This document shows, piece after piece, positions 45,503 through 53,591 of a stretch of DNA of 64,000 bases. The DNA is from Simiduia sp. 21SJ11W-1 (GTDB taxonomy: Bacteria > Pseudomonadota > Gammaproteobacteria > Pseudomonadales > Cellvibrionaceae): positions 620,001 through 684,000 of the forward strand of contig NZ_CP090959.1 in NCBI RefSeq assembly GCF_024138675.1, in the 5' to 3' direction. The notes beneath the pieces are model-generated. The model did not search any database, was not told the origin of the DNA, and saw only the letters and a list, made by a program, of their open reading frames with translations. Every line of letters starts with the position of its first letter. Positions within the stretch are counted from its first letter, which is position 1. A program made the position numbers and the translations under genes.

Positions 45503-45518
45503 GTGAAAATTTTACAAG
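45503..45518. promoter_or_regulatory. Candidate enhancer dyad upstream of the DUF2383 gene
   Basis: GTGAAAATTTTACAAG is an imperfect dyad, 73 bases upstream of the sigma-54 promoter. Similar dyads lie upstream of the BON and small-porin promoters. TTTTTTACACGCC at 45537-45549 is also found at 61053-61065. Confidence 0.4.
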
Positions 45519-45590
45519 TCAGCAGGCTGTTTTGTGTTTTTTACACGCCTCAAATGGCCTGTAGGCCGCATTATTTGGTGTTCTTAAAGT

Positions 45591-45606
45591 TGGCATGGCC
45601 CATGCA
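45591..45606 (+). promoter_or_regulatory. Sigma-54 promoter of the DUF2383 gene
   Basis: TGGCATGGCCCATGCA, preceded by AAAGT, matches the -24/-12 pattern with correct spacing and one change in TTGC (ATGC). Confidence 0.72.
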
Positions 45607-45688
45607 TTATTCCTTGTGACATCGCCAGCAGGAGGTTGGTGTGGCGGGCAGGAGGCCCATAAGTGTTAACCAAAAAAGGAGTATAGGT

Positions 45689-46120
45689 ATGAACGCTGAA
45701 AATATTAGTAGCATTATTAAAGTGATTAATGGTGGTATTGAGTTTTACGAGTCGGCCATTGAGAAGGTAGACAGCAACCCCATTAAAAACGTATTCAAAT
45801 CCATGGTGCTGGCACGCAAAAATGCATTGGTGAAGTTGCAGCCCTTTGCGAAAATAAGCGAAGGTGAGCGTGAAACCGGCAGTGCGCTAACGGTTAAAGC
45901 CCGTGAGGTTTACACCGAGGTTATGGGTGCGCTTACCTCAGATACTGAGCACACCTACATCGAGCAGCTGGAAGAAGTGGAAGACAAAACATTGGAGGAA
46001 ATCCAAAGCGCGCTGGAGGAAAACCCCGATGCACGCTACGCAGCAACCCTGCGTGAGGTTTACCACGAAATGAAGCTGTGTCACGACCGTATGTTAAACC
46101 TCCAGGAAGTGACTGCATAA
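45689..46120 (+). CDS. DUF2383 family (PA2169-like) four-helix protein
   Basis: A 143-aa soluble, helical, ferritin-like protein of the DUF2383/PA2169 family. The first 70 residues match its pattern (IIKVINGGIEFYESAIEKVDS, ARKNALVKLQPFA), with a second helical pair and an acidic EENPDAR segment. Function unknown, but members are often stress-linked. The ATG has AAAGGAG upstream. It has its own sigma-54 promoter and terminator and faces the hybrid kinase. Confidence 0.85.
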   Translation: MNAENISSIIKVINGGIEFYESAIEKVDSNPIKNVFKSMVLARKNALVKLQPFAKISEGERETGSALTVKAREVYTEVMGALTSDTEHTYIEQLEEVEDKTLEEIQSALEENPDARYAATLREVYHEMKLCHDRMLNLQEVTA

Positions 46121-46140
46121 CACATATGTGTTGAGCTAAC

Positions 46141-46169
46141 AAAAACGCGCCAATTGGCGCGTTTTTTTA
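46141..46169. terminator. Bidirectional Rho-independent terminator
   Basis: AAAAACGCGCC and GGCGCGTTTTT form an 11-pair stem around AATT, with an A run before and a T run after, between two convergent genes. Confidence 0.93.
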
Positions 46170-46192
46170 TGCTGGCTGATTTCTATTGCCTC

Positions 46193-48160
46193 TCAGTGCG
46201 CCGTAGGAGAAATAAGCTCGTTTAACGACATGAGCGCATCAAGTGACAAGGGTTTTAACAGCGCACCGGTAAAGGGCGAGCGGGCGAGTTCATCGGGCGA
46301 GAGGGATTCTCCGCTTACGGCAATCACCGGCAGGTTGTATTGCTGGTTGATAAATTGCGCAAAATCCGAGCCGTGCCCATCGGGCAGGTTTAAATCGGTA
46401 AGTACTGCAGTAAAGCTCGATTGCGCCAAATGTGCTTGTGCTTCGCTGATGGTTTCACAGGCATACACCTGCCAGCCTAATCCCTCCAGCAGCAGCGTGG
46501 TGGCGGTGCGCGCATCGGCGTTGTCTTCTACCAATAGCAGTGCTGCGGTTGTTGATTGCGTGCAGGCTTCGGGCGCTGTATCGGTTGTGTGATTGGCTGC
46601 ATTGGATCTTAGGTGCCGTTGAATGCAGCTGATTAGCTGGCGCTCTTGCACGGGTTTTCCCAGGTGTGTATTGCATCCTGCGGCCAGGCACTTTTCTTTT
46701 TCGCCGAGCATGGTTTGGGCGGTAATGGCAATCACTGGCTGGGTAAAACCTTGGGCGCGCAGTTCGCGGGTGGCTGTTAGGCCATCCATTTCCGGCATTT
46801 GCATATCCATTAACACAAGATCTATCGGCGTGCCATTGCGCTCATGTTTATGCATGGCCTCAATGGCTTGCAGGCCATTGCTGGCAAATACCACCGTGCC
46901 GCCGTAGCGGCTTACCCAGTGGCCTAAGAGGTTTCTAAGCTCGGGCAGATCATCTGCCACTAGAATTCGCCCACTAATGCCCAGGCTGGGTTGTGGCGCT
47001 GTAAGGGCCAAATTTTCAATATTCACAGGCACCCAGGCATTGGGTTCGGGTAGCTGCAGCTCTTTTAATGTAAGGGTAAAGCAGCTGCCTTTGCCAGGTT
47101 GGCTGCTGGCCGTAATGTGGCCATTAAGGCGCTCGGCAAGTTTTTGGCTGATGGCAAGCCCCAGGCCCGTGCCCAGTTCGCTGCGGCTTTTGGCGCTGGC
47201 GGCCTGCTCAAAGGGCTGAAACAATTTGTTCAGTTCATTGGCGGCAATGCCTACGCCTGTGTCTTTAATTTCAAAATACAGACGGTTTGCCTGCACATCT
47301 GCTTTTAAGGTGACGTTTACCCCGCCTTCATCGGTAAACTTTATGGCGTTGCCAATAATGTTAATTAATATCTGCTGCAGGCGCGTGGCATCTGTGATGA
47401 GCTGCTGTGGAATATCGCTCGCGCCTTGAATAGTAAACTGGATGTTCTTTTCACGCGCCTTGATGTGCATCAGGCTGTGAATGTTTGACAGCAGCTCATT
47501 TAAATACACCGGCTGCAATGTCATGTCGAGCTTGCCAGCCTCAATTTTAGAGAGATCCAGCACATCATTCAGCAGGCTTAAAAGGTAGCTGCCATTGCGC
47601 TTGATGATATGCACATATTCTGCCGTGGGATCTGTTGATACTTCATGGGCCAATAAATCCGTGTAGCCCAAAATGGCGGTAAGGGGGGTGCGCAATTCGT
47701 GGCTTAAGTGTGCTAAAAATTCGCTCTTGGAGCGGTTTTCAGCTTGCGCGCGAATGCGTTTCAAACGCTCGCGCTCCATTTCGCGGCGCGCTACGGCGTA
47801 GCGAATGGCGCGCCCCAGGCGTGCAGCGGAAAGATGATTTTTTACCAGGTAGTCTACGGCGCCTGCCGAGAGCGCATCTGCATCCAGGGCGCTGTCATCG
47901 TGGCCGGTGAGCATAATAATGGGTGCGTTAAACCCGAGCTTATGGGCCTCTGCCATGAGTTCCAGGCCTGTGAATGCACCCAGTGAGTAATCCAGCAGGC
48001 AGACATCGTGATTGTCTGCAGTGAAAAACTCGCGCGCCTGTTCGGGCGTTCGAGCCCAATCCAGCTGGTAGTGCTCGGCGCCTAGGTCATTTAGAAAATC
48101 CTGGGTGATGATGTAGTCGTCTTCATCATCTTCTACCAGTAATAATTTTATGGCAGGCAT
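46193..48160 (-). CDS. Hybrid sensor kinase with three receiver domains
   Basis: A soluble 655-aa signalling protein. Order: an N-terminal receiver (LLLVEDDEDDYII, phospho-Asp in CLLDYSLG), a coiled coil, a HisKA domain with H-box LAHLSHELRTPLTAILGY, an ATPase domain (IGNAIKFTDEGG, GTGLGLAIS), then two receivers (LVLMDMQMPEMDGL; VLTDLNLPDGHG). No membrane segment, so its input is through the first receiver, perhaps from a neighbouring kinase. It is the last gene of the signalling cluster. Confidence 0.9.
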   Translation of the reverse strand: MPAIKLLLVEDDEDDYIITQDFLNDLGAEHYQLDWARTPEQAREFFTADNHDVCLLDYSLGAFTGLELMAEAHKLGFNAPIIMLTGHDDSALDADALSAGAVDYLVKNHLSAARLGRAIRYAVARREMERERLKRIRAQAENRSKSEFLAHLSHELRTPLTAILGYTDLLAHEVSTDPTAEYVHIIKRNGSYLLSLLNDVLDLSKIEAGKLDMTLQPVYLNELLSNIHSLMHIKAREKNIQFTIQGASDIPQQLITDATRLQQILINIIGNAIKFTDEGGVNVTLKADVQANRLYFEIKDTGVGIAANELNKLFQPFEQAASAKSRSELGTGLGLAISQKLAERLNGHITASSQPGKGSCFTLTLKELQLPEPNAWVPVNIENLALTAPQPSLGISGRILVADDLPELRNLLGHWVSRYGGTVVFASNGLQAIEAMHKHERNGTPIDLVLMDMQMPEMDGLTATRELRAQGFTQPVIAITAQTMLGEKEKCLAAGCNTHLGKPVQERQLISCIQRHLRSNAANHTTDTAPEACTQSTTAALLLVEDNADARTATTLLLEGLGWQVYACETISEAQAHLAQSSFTAVLTDLNLPDGHGSDFAQFINQQYNLPVIAVSGESLSPDELARSPFTGALLKPLSLDALMSLNELISPTAH

Positions 48161-48183
48161 GGGGCTCCTGTGCGTTGGGGCGC

Positions 48184-48645
48184 TTAAAATTTGTGTTGTT
48201 TACCCGGTAGCTCAACAAATTCTACCCAGTAGCGGCCGAGCGTTTTCATAAGCTCCACCAGCCCATCAAAGGTTACGGGCTTTGATAAGTAGGATGCGGC
48301 GCCCAAATCGTAGGATTTCAGCATGTCTTCTTCTGCTTTTGAGGTGGTGAGTATCACCACGGGAATGCGGCGTAGGTCTGGGTCTGCTTTGATGGCAGCC
48401 AGTGCCTGGCGGCCGTCCATGCGGGGCATATTTAAATCCAGCAGAATGAGATCCGGGCGCTCGTTGGCATCGCGGCCTGCAAAACGGCCTTCGGCCTTGA
48501 GGTACTCCAATAGCTCTACGCCATCATCTACTATGTCTAGCGTGCTGCGTACCAGGCTTTCTTCCAGCGCATCGCGGGTGAGTAGCTGGTCGTCTTTGTC
48601 GTCGTCGGCTAATAAAATGCTGATCGACTTGGGGTTGGCTTGCAT
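48184..48645 (-). CDS. Stand-alone receiver protein, Rcp1-like
   Basis: A 153-aa single receiver domain: acidic pocket LLADDDKDDQLL, phospho-Asp in LILLDLNMPRMDG, switch Thr in VVILTTSKAEED and conserved Lys in YLSKPVTFDGL. The long loop resembles Rcp1-type receivers, which pair with phytochrome-like kinases of the type found next door. It is 10 bases after the CHASE3 kinase gene and 23 bases before the hybrid kinase gene, so it could shuttle phosphate between them. Confidence 0.9.
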   Translation of the reverse strand: MQANPKSISILLADDDKDDQLLTRDALEESLVRSTLDIVDDGVELLEYLKAEGRFAGRDANERPDLILLDLNMPRMDGRQALAAIKADPDLRRIPVVILTTSKAEEDMLKSYDLGAASYLSKPVTFDGLVELMKTLGRYWVEFVELPGKQHKF

Positions 48646-48654
48646 AGGTACTCC

Positions 48655-50256
48655 TTAAATGGCGTTATTGCCTGGCGCTGGGTTGCTCTCTGATTGCAAG
48701 CCAAGTTCGGCATTGGAAAGTTGGGCGGCCGCGGCTTGCTCCAACGGCAACACCACAATGAAGGTGGCGCCTTCGCCGGGGATGCTGTTGGCGGTAATGG
48801 TGCCGCCGTGGCGCTCTACAATGCGGCGGCATATGGCAAGGCCAATGCCTGTGCCTTCATAGGCTTCACGGGCATGGAGCCGTTGAAAGGCGTTAAATAC
48901 TTTATCTAAAAATTGTTCATCAAAGCCAATGCCATTGTCTTGCACGGCAATTTCAATGGCCGGTACATCGTTGCCTGTGGCATCGGTGAGGATTTCGCCA
49001 GGCTCCTGGCCTGCAAAGTGCAGGCGGGTTTCAGCGGCTGTGATGTGAATAACCGGCTGCCTTTGTGGTTCTATGAATTTCAGCGCGTTGCCAATTAAAT
49101 TAAGAAACAGCTGGCCCATTTGCATTGGATCTGCCGAGATGGTGGGCAGTGGGTCTACCTTTATTTGTGCGTTGGTTTCTTCAATTTTAAATTGCAGATC
49201 GTCTAACACTTCTGCCACTGTGCTTTGCAAATCTACCTGCTCGAAGGGCTTGCGGCGGGTGGAAACACGCGAGAAGGCCAATAAATCTTCGATGAGCTTA
49301 GACATGCGCGAGGCGGCATTTTGCATGCGTTCTACGTAATCTTTGCCATCGCCCAGCTGATCGCTGTAGCGATCTTGCAGCCGGTCGCCGAAGGCGCGAA
49401 TTTTACGCAGGGGTTCTTGCAAATCGTGTGAGGCCACAAAGGCAAAGCTTTGTAGCTCGCGGTTGCTGCGGCTGAGTTCCTGGGCGTACAGCTCCAGCGC
49501 TTGGGTGCGCTCTTGTACTTTGCCTTCCAGAAGTTTGGCGTATTCCGCTTGCTGGCGTGAGGTGCGGCTGGTGAGCATGGCGATAATAATGATAAAACCA
49601 ATGCCCAAGCAGTTGGCAAATAACACTGCTTGCGAAATTTCCTTACGGCGCTGGGCGCTTTCATCCATGATTTTCTGGATGTGGCTGAACTCTTCCTGTT
49701 CAACGGTATTAATAAGCTCAGAGAGCACCGTTAAGCTCTGCCGGCTGGCGGCCATGGTTTGCGAAAGGGATTTAACCTCCTGCTTTTCCAGCTCTGATTT
49801 TTGTTCGCTCAGTTCGGTTTCAGTAGCACCTTTCTGTGCCATTAATGCCTTCGATTCCTTGTGGCGCTGAATGGCTTCTGCTAGGGCTTGATCGTGAGAG
49901 TTGATGATTTCAAGCAGTTCTTCAAAACGCGAGCGCTGCAGGGGTAATTCTGTGCCCATCGCTTGTAACTCGGTGATCAGGCGTTTTACTTCATCAACGG
50001 CTTCATTGTAATTTTCCAGCTGGTCATCGTTATCAGCGAGCATATATTCGCGCAGGTGTACTTCGGCGTTTTGTACCGCCAGGTAGGTGTTGCCGGCCAA
50101 TTCCAGAATGTTTTTTGTACTACCTGAACGGCTGGCGTTGAGGTCTAGCACTTTTAGGCTTTCATAGGTTTGCAGGCTGTTTACCAAAAATAGCAGCCCC
50201 AATGCGCCTAGCAGAAAATTCCAGAAATATTTAAGCGTACTGGATTTATCAGCCAT
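48655..50256 (-). CDS. CHASE3-domain sensor histidine kinase
   Basis: A 533-aa membrane kinase. Two membrane segments (about 8-25 and 195-215) frame a CHASE3-like helical periplasmic domain (LAGNTYLAVQNAEVHLREYMLADND). A coiled coil leads to a Cph1-type H-box FVASHDLQEPLRKIRAFG and an ATPase domain (NLIGNALKF, DNGIGFDEQFLDKVFNAFQRLH, GTGIGLAICRRI). The ATG at 50256 fits the hydrophobic start. It likely senses an envelope signal and passes phosphate to the receiver downstream. Confidence 0.92.
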   Translation of the reverse strand: MADKSSTLKYFWNFLLGALGLLFLVNSLQTYESLKVLDLNASRSGSTKNILELAGNTYLAVQNAEVHLREYMLADNDDQLENYNEAVDEVKRLITELQAMGTELPLQRSRFEELLEIINSHDQALAEAIQRHKESKALMAQKGATETELSEQKSELEKQEVKSLSQTMAASRQSLTVLSELINTVEQEEFSHIQKIMDESAQRRKEISQAVLFANCLGIGFIIIIAMLTSRTSRQQAEYAKLLEGKVQERTQALELYAQELSRSNRELQSFAFVASHDLQEPLRKIRAFGDRLQDRYSDQLGDGKDYVERMQNAASRMSKLIEDLLAFSRVSTRRKPFEQVDLQSTVAEVLDDLQFKIEETNAQIKVDPLPTISADPMQMGQLFLNLIGNALKFIEPQRQPVIHITAAETRLHFAGQEPGEILTDATGNDVPAIEIAVQDNGIGFDEQFLDKVFNAFQRLHAREAYEGTGIGLAICRRIVERHGGTITANSIPGEGATFIVVLPLEQAAAAQLSNAELGLQSESNPAPGNNAI

Positions 50257-50278
50257 GGTTTCTGACTGTTCCTTTGTG

Positions 50279-50467
50279 CTATCGATGTTCGTCAAGCAGT
50301 GTTGCGCACTCTCTGCAGGCCTCCGTGACTTTGGCAAGGCTTGCGAGTACTTTTTCCTGCGCTTGGCCTTGCTGGGTTTGCAGTTTGGCCAATTCGGTAT
50401 TCACAGAGATGTTGTTCAGCTTATTGCGAATTTCGTGCAGTAGCTTGGCATCGGGTGTAGTGGTCAT
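50279..50467 (-). CDS. 62-aa H-box (kinase-dimerisation-like) protein
   Basis: A very small soluble protein. LLHEIRNKLNNISVNTELAKL looks like the HisKA helix with phospho-His (HEIRNxLN), followed by a second helix EKVLASLAKVTEACRECATLL. No ATPase domain. It could be a mini-phosphotransfer protein or a decoy for kinase dimerisation. Its AGGAG site lies within the last codons of the upstream regulator, so translation is coupled. I know no named family for it. Confidence 0.7.
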   Translation of the reverse strand: MTTTPDAKLLHEIRNKLNNISVNTELAKLQTQQGQAQEKVLASLAKVTEACRECATLLDEHR

Positions 50468-50472
50468 TCGGC

Positions 50473-51804
50473 CTACTCCTGATCTTTATATTGGTTTAGG
50501 CGGTTGTAGAGCGTTTTCAGGCTGATGCCCAGCATTTCGGCGGCCTTGGGTTTGTCGCCTTGTACGGATTCGAGCGTCATTGAGATCAATTGGCGCTCCA
50601 TATCTTCAATGGTAGTGCCAGGTTGCATGCCCGCGGCTGAGGGTTGTGTTGTGTCTACCGATTTGCCGAAGGGGCTGCCCAGTTGGGCGGGCAGGGTGAG
50701 CTCCGATTGGCTCTTGTCGCTCATGATGACTGCGCGATGGAGTGCGTGGCGCAGTTCGCGTACGTTGCCTGGCCAGCTGTAGCTACTCAGGGTGTTGATG
50801 GCGGCATCGCTCAATTCAAAGTGGGTGTCGTACTCGGTGTTGAAGTCGTCGAGAAAGGCCTGGCACAGCAGGGGGATGTCTTCTACGCGTTCACGCAGCG
50901 GGGGCAGCTGCAATGGAAACACGGCCAGGCGGAAGTAGATGTCTTCACGCAGTATATTGCCTTCAGCCAGTTGCTGGTGGGTGCGGTTGGTAGCAGATAC
51001 CACGCGGCAAGAAACCGACAATTCACTGGTGCCGCCTAGCCGCGTAACCTGGCCGGTTTCGAGTACCCGCAGCAGGTTGGGCTGCTGGTCTATGGGCATT
51101 TCGGTCACTTCATCCAAAAACAGGGTGCCGTGGTTGGCGCGCTCAAACAGCCCGGGCTTGCGCGACACGGCGCCGGTAAAGGCACCTTTTTCATGGCCGA
51201 ATAACTCGCTGGCAATCAGCTCTTTGGAAATGGCGCCGCAGTTTGCCGCAACGAGTGGGCCCTGGGCATTGGAGGCATTGTGAATCGCATTGGCGATGAG
51301 TTCCTTACCGGTGCCGCTTTCACCTTGTATTAGAACATTGGCCTGGGTTTGCGCCACTTTTTCAATTTGCTCATAGAGGGCGTGCATTGCAGGCGATTCA
51401 CCCACCAGAACGCCAAAGTGGCGGGTGTACTTGCGCCTGGCGGGTTGGCTTTCGTCGGCATTGCCCACCAGCTCATCAAGCTGATCAAGGGTTACGGGCT
51501 TAAGCAGGTAGCTGACGCCTGGGCCCGCCATGGATTTGATGTTGGATTTAATGGCTGAGTGGCCGGTTACAAAGGCGATTCGCGCGGGCGTGCGATCCAG
51601 TGGCAGGGCGTTTAGCACATCAAAGCCGCTGCCATCTGGGAGCATTAAATCAAGCAGCAAGGTGTGGTATTTGGTGCGTTCAAGTTGCGCTTTGGCATCG
51701 GCCACGCAGTGGGCAATGTCTACCTGGTGGCCCATGTTTTCGAGCAGCGCCTGGGTGGCTTCGGTAAAGCTCTGGTCGTCGTCTACCAACAATACCTTTT
51801 GCAT
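50473..51804 (-). CDS. Sigma-54-dependent response regulator, NtrC family
   Basis: A 443-aa regulator with a receiver (VLLVDDDQSFTEA, phospho-Asp in TLLLDLMLPDGSG), an AAA+ domain (Walker A GESGTGKELIA, sigma-54 loop ELFGHEKGAFTGA) and a Fis-type DNA-binding end (KPKAAEMLGISLKTLYNRLNQ). It is distinct from ntrC at 18 kb. It heads the signalling cluster. Sigma-54 promoters of five nearby units make it the obvious candidate activator. The ATG at 51804 has AAGGAG 12 bases upstream, rather far. Confidence 0.92.
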   Translation of the reverse strand: MQKVLLVDDDQSFTEATQALLENMGHQVDIAHCVADAKAQLERTKYHTLLLDLMLPDGSGFDVLNALPLDRTPARIAFVTGHSAIKSNIKSMAGPGVSYLLKPVTLDQLDELVGNADESQPARRKYTRHFGVLVGESPAMHALYEQIEKVAQTQANVLIQGESGTGKELIANAIHNASNAQGPLVAANCGAISKELIASELFGHEKGAFTGAVSRKPGLFERANHGTLFLDEVTEMPIDQQPNLLRVLETGQVTRLGGTSELSVSCRVVSATNRTHQQLAEGNILREDIYFRLAVFPLQLPPLRERVEDIPLLCQAFLDDFNTEYDTHFELSDAAINTLSSYSWPGNVRELRHALHRAVIMSDKSQSELTLPAQLGSPFGKSVDTTQPSAAGMQPGTTIEDMERQLISMTLESVQGDKPKAAEMLGISLKTLYNRLNQYKDQE

Positions 51805-51984
51805 GAGCGAGGGTAGCTCCTTATGTTGATGATCTAATGGCACGATTTGATGCGCAGTGGCCTGTATGTCGTATTTGACGCCATAAGTCGCCGAACTGCC
51901 GTTATGGTGCCCTAGTTTGGTGGTAAATGTTGTGATTTCAAGGGTTTTTTAAGGAATTATGACGTGCAGCACGCTCACGTGGCT

Positions 51985-53082
51985 TTACCCTTTAAATGTA
52001 AGGCTGCCCTCTAGCTCTATTTCATAGGCGCGTATGAAGGCGTTCTCAATAATACCCCATATGAGTGTGAGCAGCGGGGTATCTATATTATCCAGTTCAC
52101 CCGCAAGCGGCACCTTGGTGGCAATGGCACCTGTTTGATTGTTCTCTAGCAGTTGCGCCAAGCCATCGCTCAGGCCTTCAAATAGTGCGCTGAAGAAATG
52201 ATCGCCATCGCGCTCTATGTCTGCACGCCAATCAAACACTGAAATTTCCTTAAGCCCAAGGCGCAAGTAGCCATCAACGGCCCCTTGATTGGCCTGCATT
52301 TCTGCGGCTATATCAAGTGTACCGGCTTCAATATCGTAAGGGGTGTAGTACTGCACCAGCGCGTCTAGCTGTTTGGCGGGAAGGGCGGCCATGGTGAAAT
52401 CTACATCAAAGGTAGGCCGTGGCTCGTAGGGTGAATAGGTGCCTTTCAGCGTAAAGTGCGAAACGTTGTACAGCTCGCCTTCAAGATTAAACTGGCCGTC
52501 GAGTGTGTTGGCTACTTGCAGGCTGTTGGTGATATTTAGCAGCTGGCCGTTTAGCTTGGTAAGTGTAAGACCGCGCTGCCACTCACCTTCATTTACATAC
52601 AGGTGCAATTCACCGTTTCGGATATCCAGCCTATTGATGGCAAAGGGCGCAATGCGATCTGCCAGGGCGAGCCAGGTGGTGTTTTCATCCAGCGCATTTT
52701 CGTCTGCCAGATTTCGCCCTTTGCCGTCGTGCAGGTTCAGTACCGGGCTGTGAAATACCAGCTCGCTAAGCAGCTGGCCACGTATTAGCGAGCGCCATTC
52801 GAGCGTAAGTTCTAACCTGGGCATGGTTAACAATGGGCGGGCGTCTTCCCGCTCGACTGTGTAAAGGGCGATCCCTTCAATACTATAAGCACCGCGCCAG
52901 AGGTGCAGGTCTACACCTTCTATTGCGCCACCTATTTTCGAACTGTTTGCAATGTGATTGTTTATCACTTTGGTAATGTAAACTGGCGCGTAAATCCGGG
53001 CTGTAATGGCTATCAAAGCGAGCGTTAGCAGTGCCGTAACCAGGATTTTTACGCGCCGCATGCCATTCCATTGAATGTTCAT
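51985..53082 (-). CDS. DUF748/AsmA-like envelope protein
   Basis: A 365-aa protein anchored by an N-terminal membrane segment (residues 9-30), followed by periplasmic beta-rich repeats typical of DUF748/AsmA-like proteins (YITKVINNHIANSSKIGG, SLIRGQLLSELVFHSPVLNL). Such proteins affect outer-membrane or stress traits, with lipid transport proposed for AsmA-like members. The ATG at 53082 shares bases with the mgtC stop (ATGA), so the two are co-translated. It ends before the signalling cluster's promoter region. Confidence 0.75.
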   Translation of the reverse strand: MNIQWNGMRRVKILVTALLTLALIAITARIYAPVYITKVINNHIANSSKIGGAIEGVDLHLWRGAYSIEGIALYTVEREDARPLLTMPRLELTLEWRSLIRGQLLSELVFHSPVLNLHDGKGRNLADENALDENTTWLALADRIAPFAINRLDIRNGELHLYVNEGEWQRGLTLTKLNGQLLNITNSLQVANTLDGQFNLEGELYNVSHFTLKGTYSPYEPRPTFDVDFTMAALPAKQLDALVQYYTPYDIEAGTLDIAAEMQANQGAVDGYLRLGLKEISVFDWRADIERDGDHFFSALFEGLSDGLAQLLENNQTGAIATKVPLAGELDNIDTPLLTLIWGIIENAFIRAYEIELEGSLTFKG

Positions 53083-53576
53083 CAACACTCCCGGGCTTGT
53101 GGTGCTGGCTGCGGCGAAGGTGTGGGGGCATCGTCATCCTGCTTTCCATTGCGCTCGTGGACGGGTTTTTTTACTACGCCGGAAAACTGGAAGATCAAAA
53201 ACGCGATGAGCGATAGGGTAAGCGCTATTTCATAGCGGCTGTAAGCCACACTCACGCCGATGGCGCCGGTATTCCAAAGGCCTGCAGCGGTGGCGGTGCC
53301 ACCCACTTTGCCGCCGTGCTTTACAATGGCGCCGCCACCAATAAACCCCATACCACCAATCACGCCATACATAATGCGCGCCTGCGCGTCTGGGTGATCA
53401 AAAATATCTATGCCTACCAAAATAAATGCACACGAGGCGATGGCAACCAGTGGGAAGGTGCGCAAGCCTGCGCCCTTGTGGTTAAGCTCGCGGTTAAAGG
53501 CCACCGGCAGCGCCAGTAAAAACGCAACGCCCAAGTGGGTAAAGTGTGAAAGTACCAAATCGAAATCAATATCCAT
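53082..53576 (-). CDS. MgtC/SapB family membrane protein
   Basis: A 164-aa inner-membrane protein with about five membrane segments and the conserved N-terminal pattern AFNRELNHKGAGLRTFPLVAIAS and GVIGGMGFIGGGAIVKHGG. MgtC-like proteins are tied to low-Mg or acid survival; the molecular action differs between members. The C-terminal ACT-like domain of true MgtC is absent; a charged tail replaces it. It lies 15 bases after mscS and overlaps the DUF748 gene. Confidence 0.9.
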   Translation of the reverse strand: MDIDFDLVLSHFTHLGVAFLLALPVAFNRELNHKGAGLRTFPLVAIASCAFILVGIDIFDHPDAQARIMYGVIGGMGFIGGGAIVKHGGKVGGTATAAGLWNTGAIGVSVAYSRYEIALTLSLIAFLIFQFSGVVKKPVHERNGKQDDDAPTPSPQPAPQAREC

Positions 53577-53591
53577 GGCGGTGTGCCGCTC

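Noticed and set aside
45591-45606. NtrC rather than the local regulator as activator of this promoter group
   Set aside because: No GCACC-N5-GGTGC dyad lies upstream of the five promoters, in contrast to glnA; kept only as a weak alternative.
45299-45619. Open frame of 106 codons after the repeat cluster
   Set aside because: It runs through a repeat copy and a strong terminator, has no ribosome site and has no recognisable domain.
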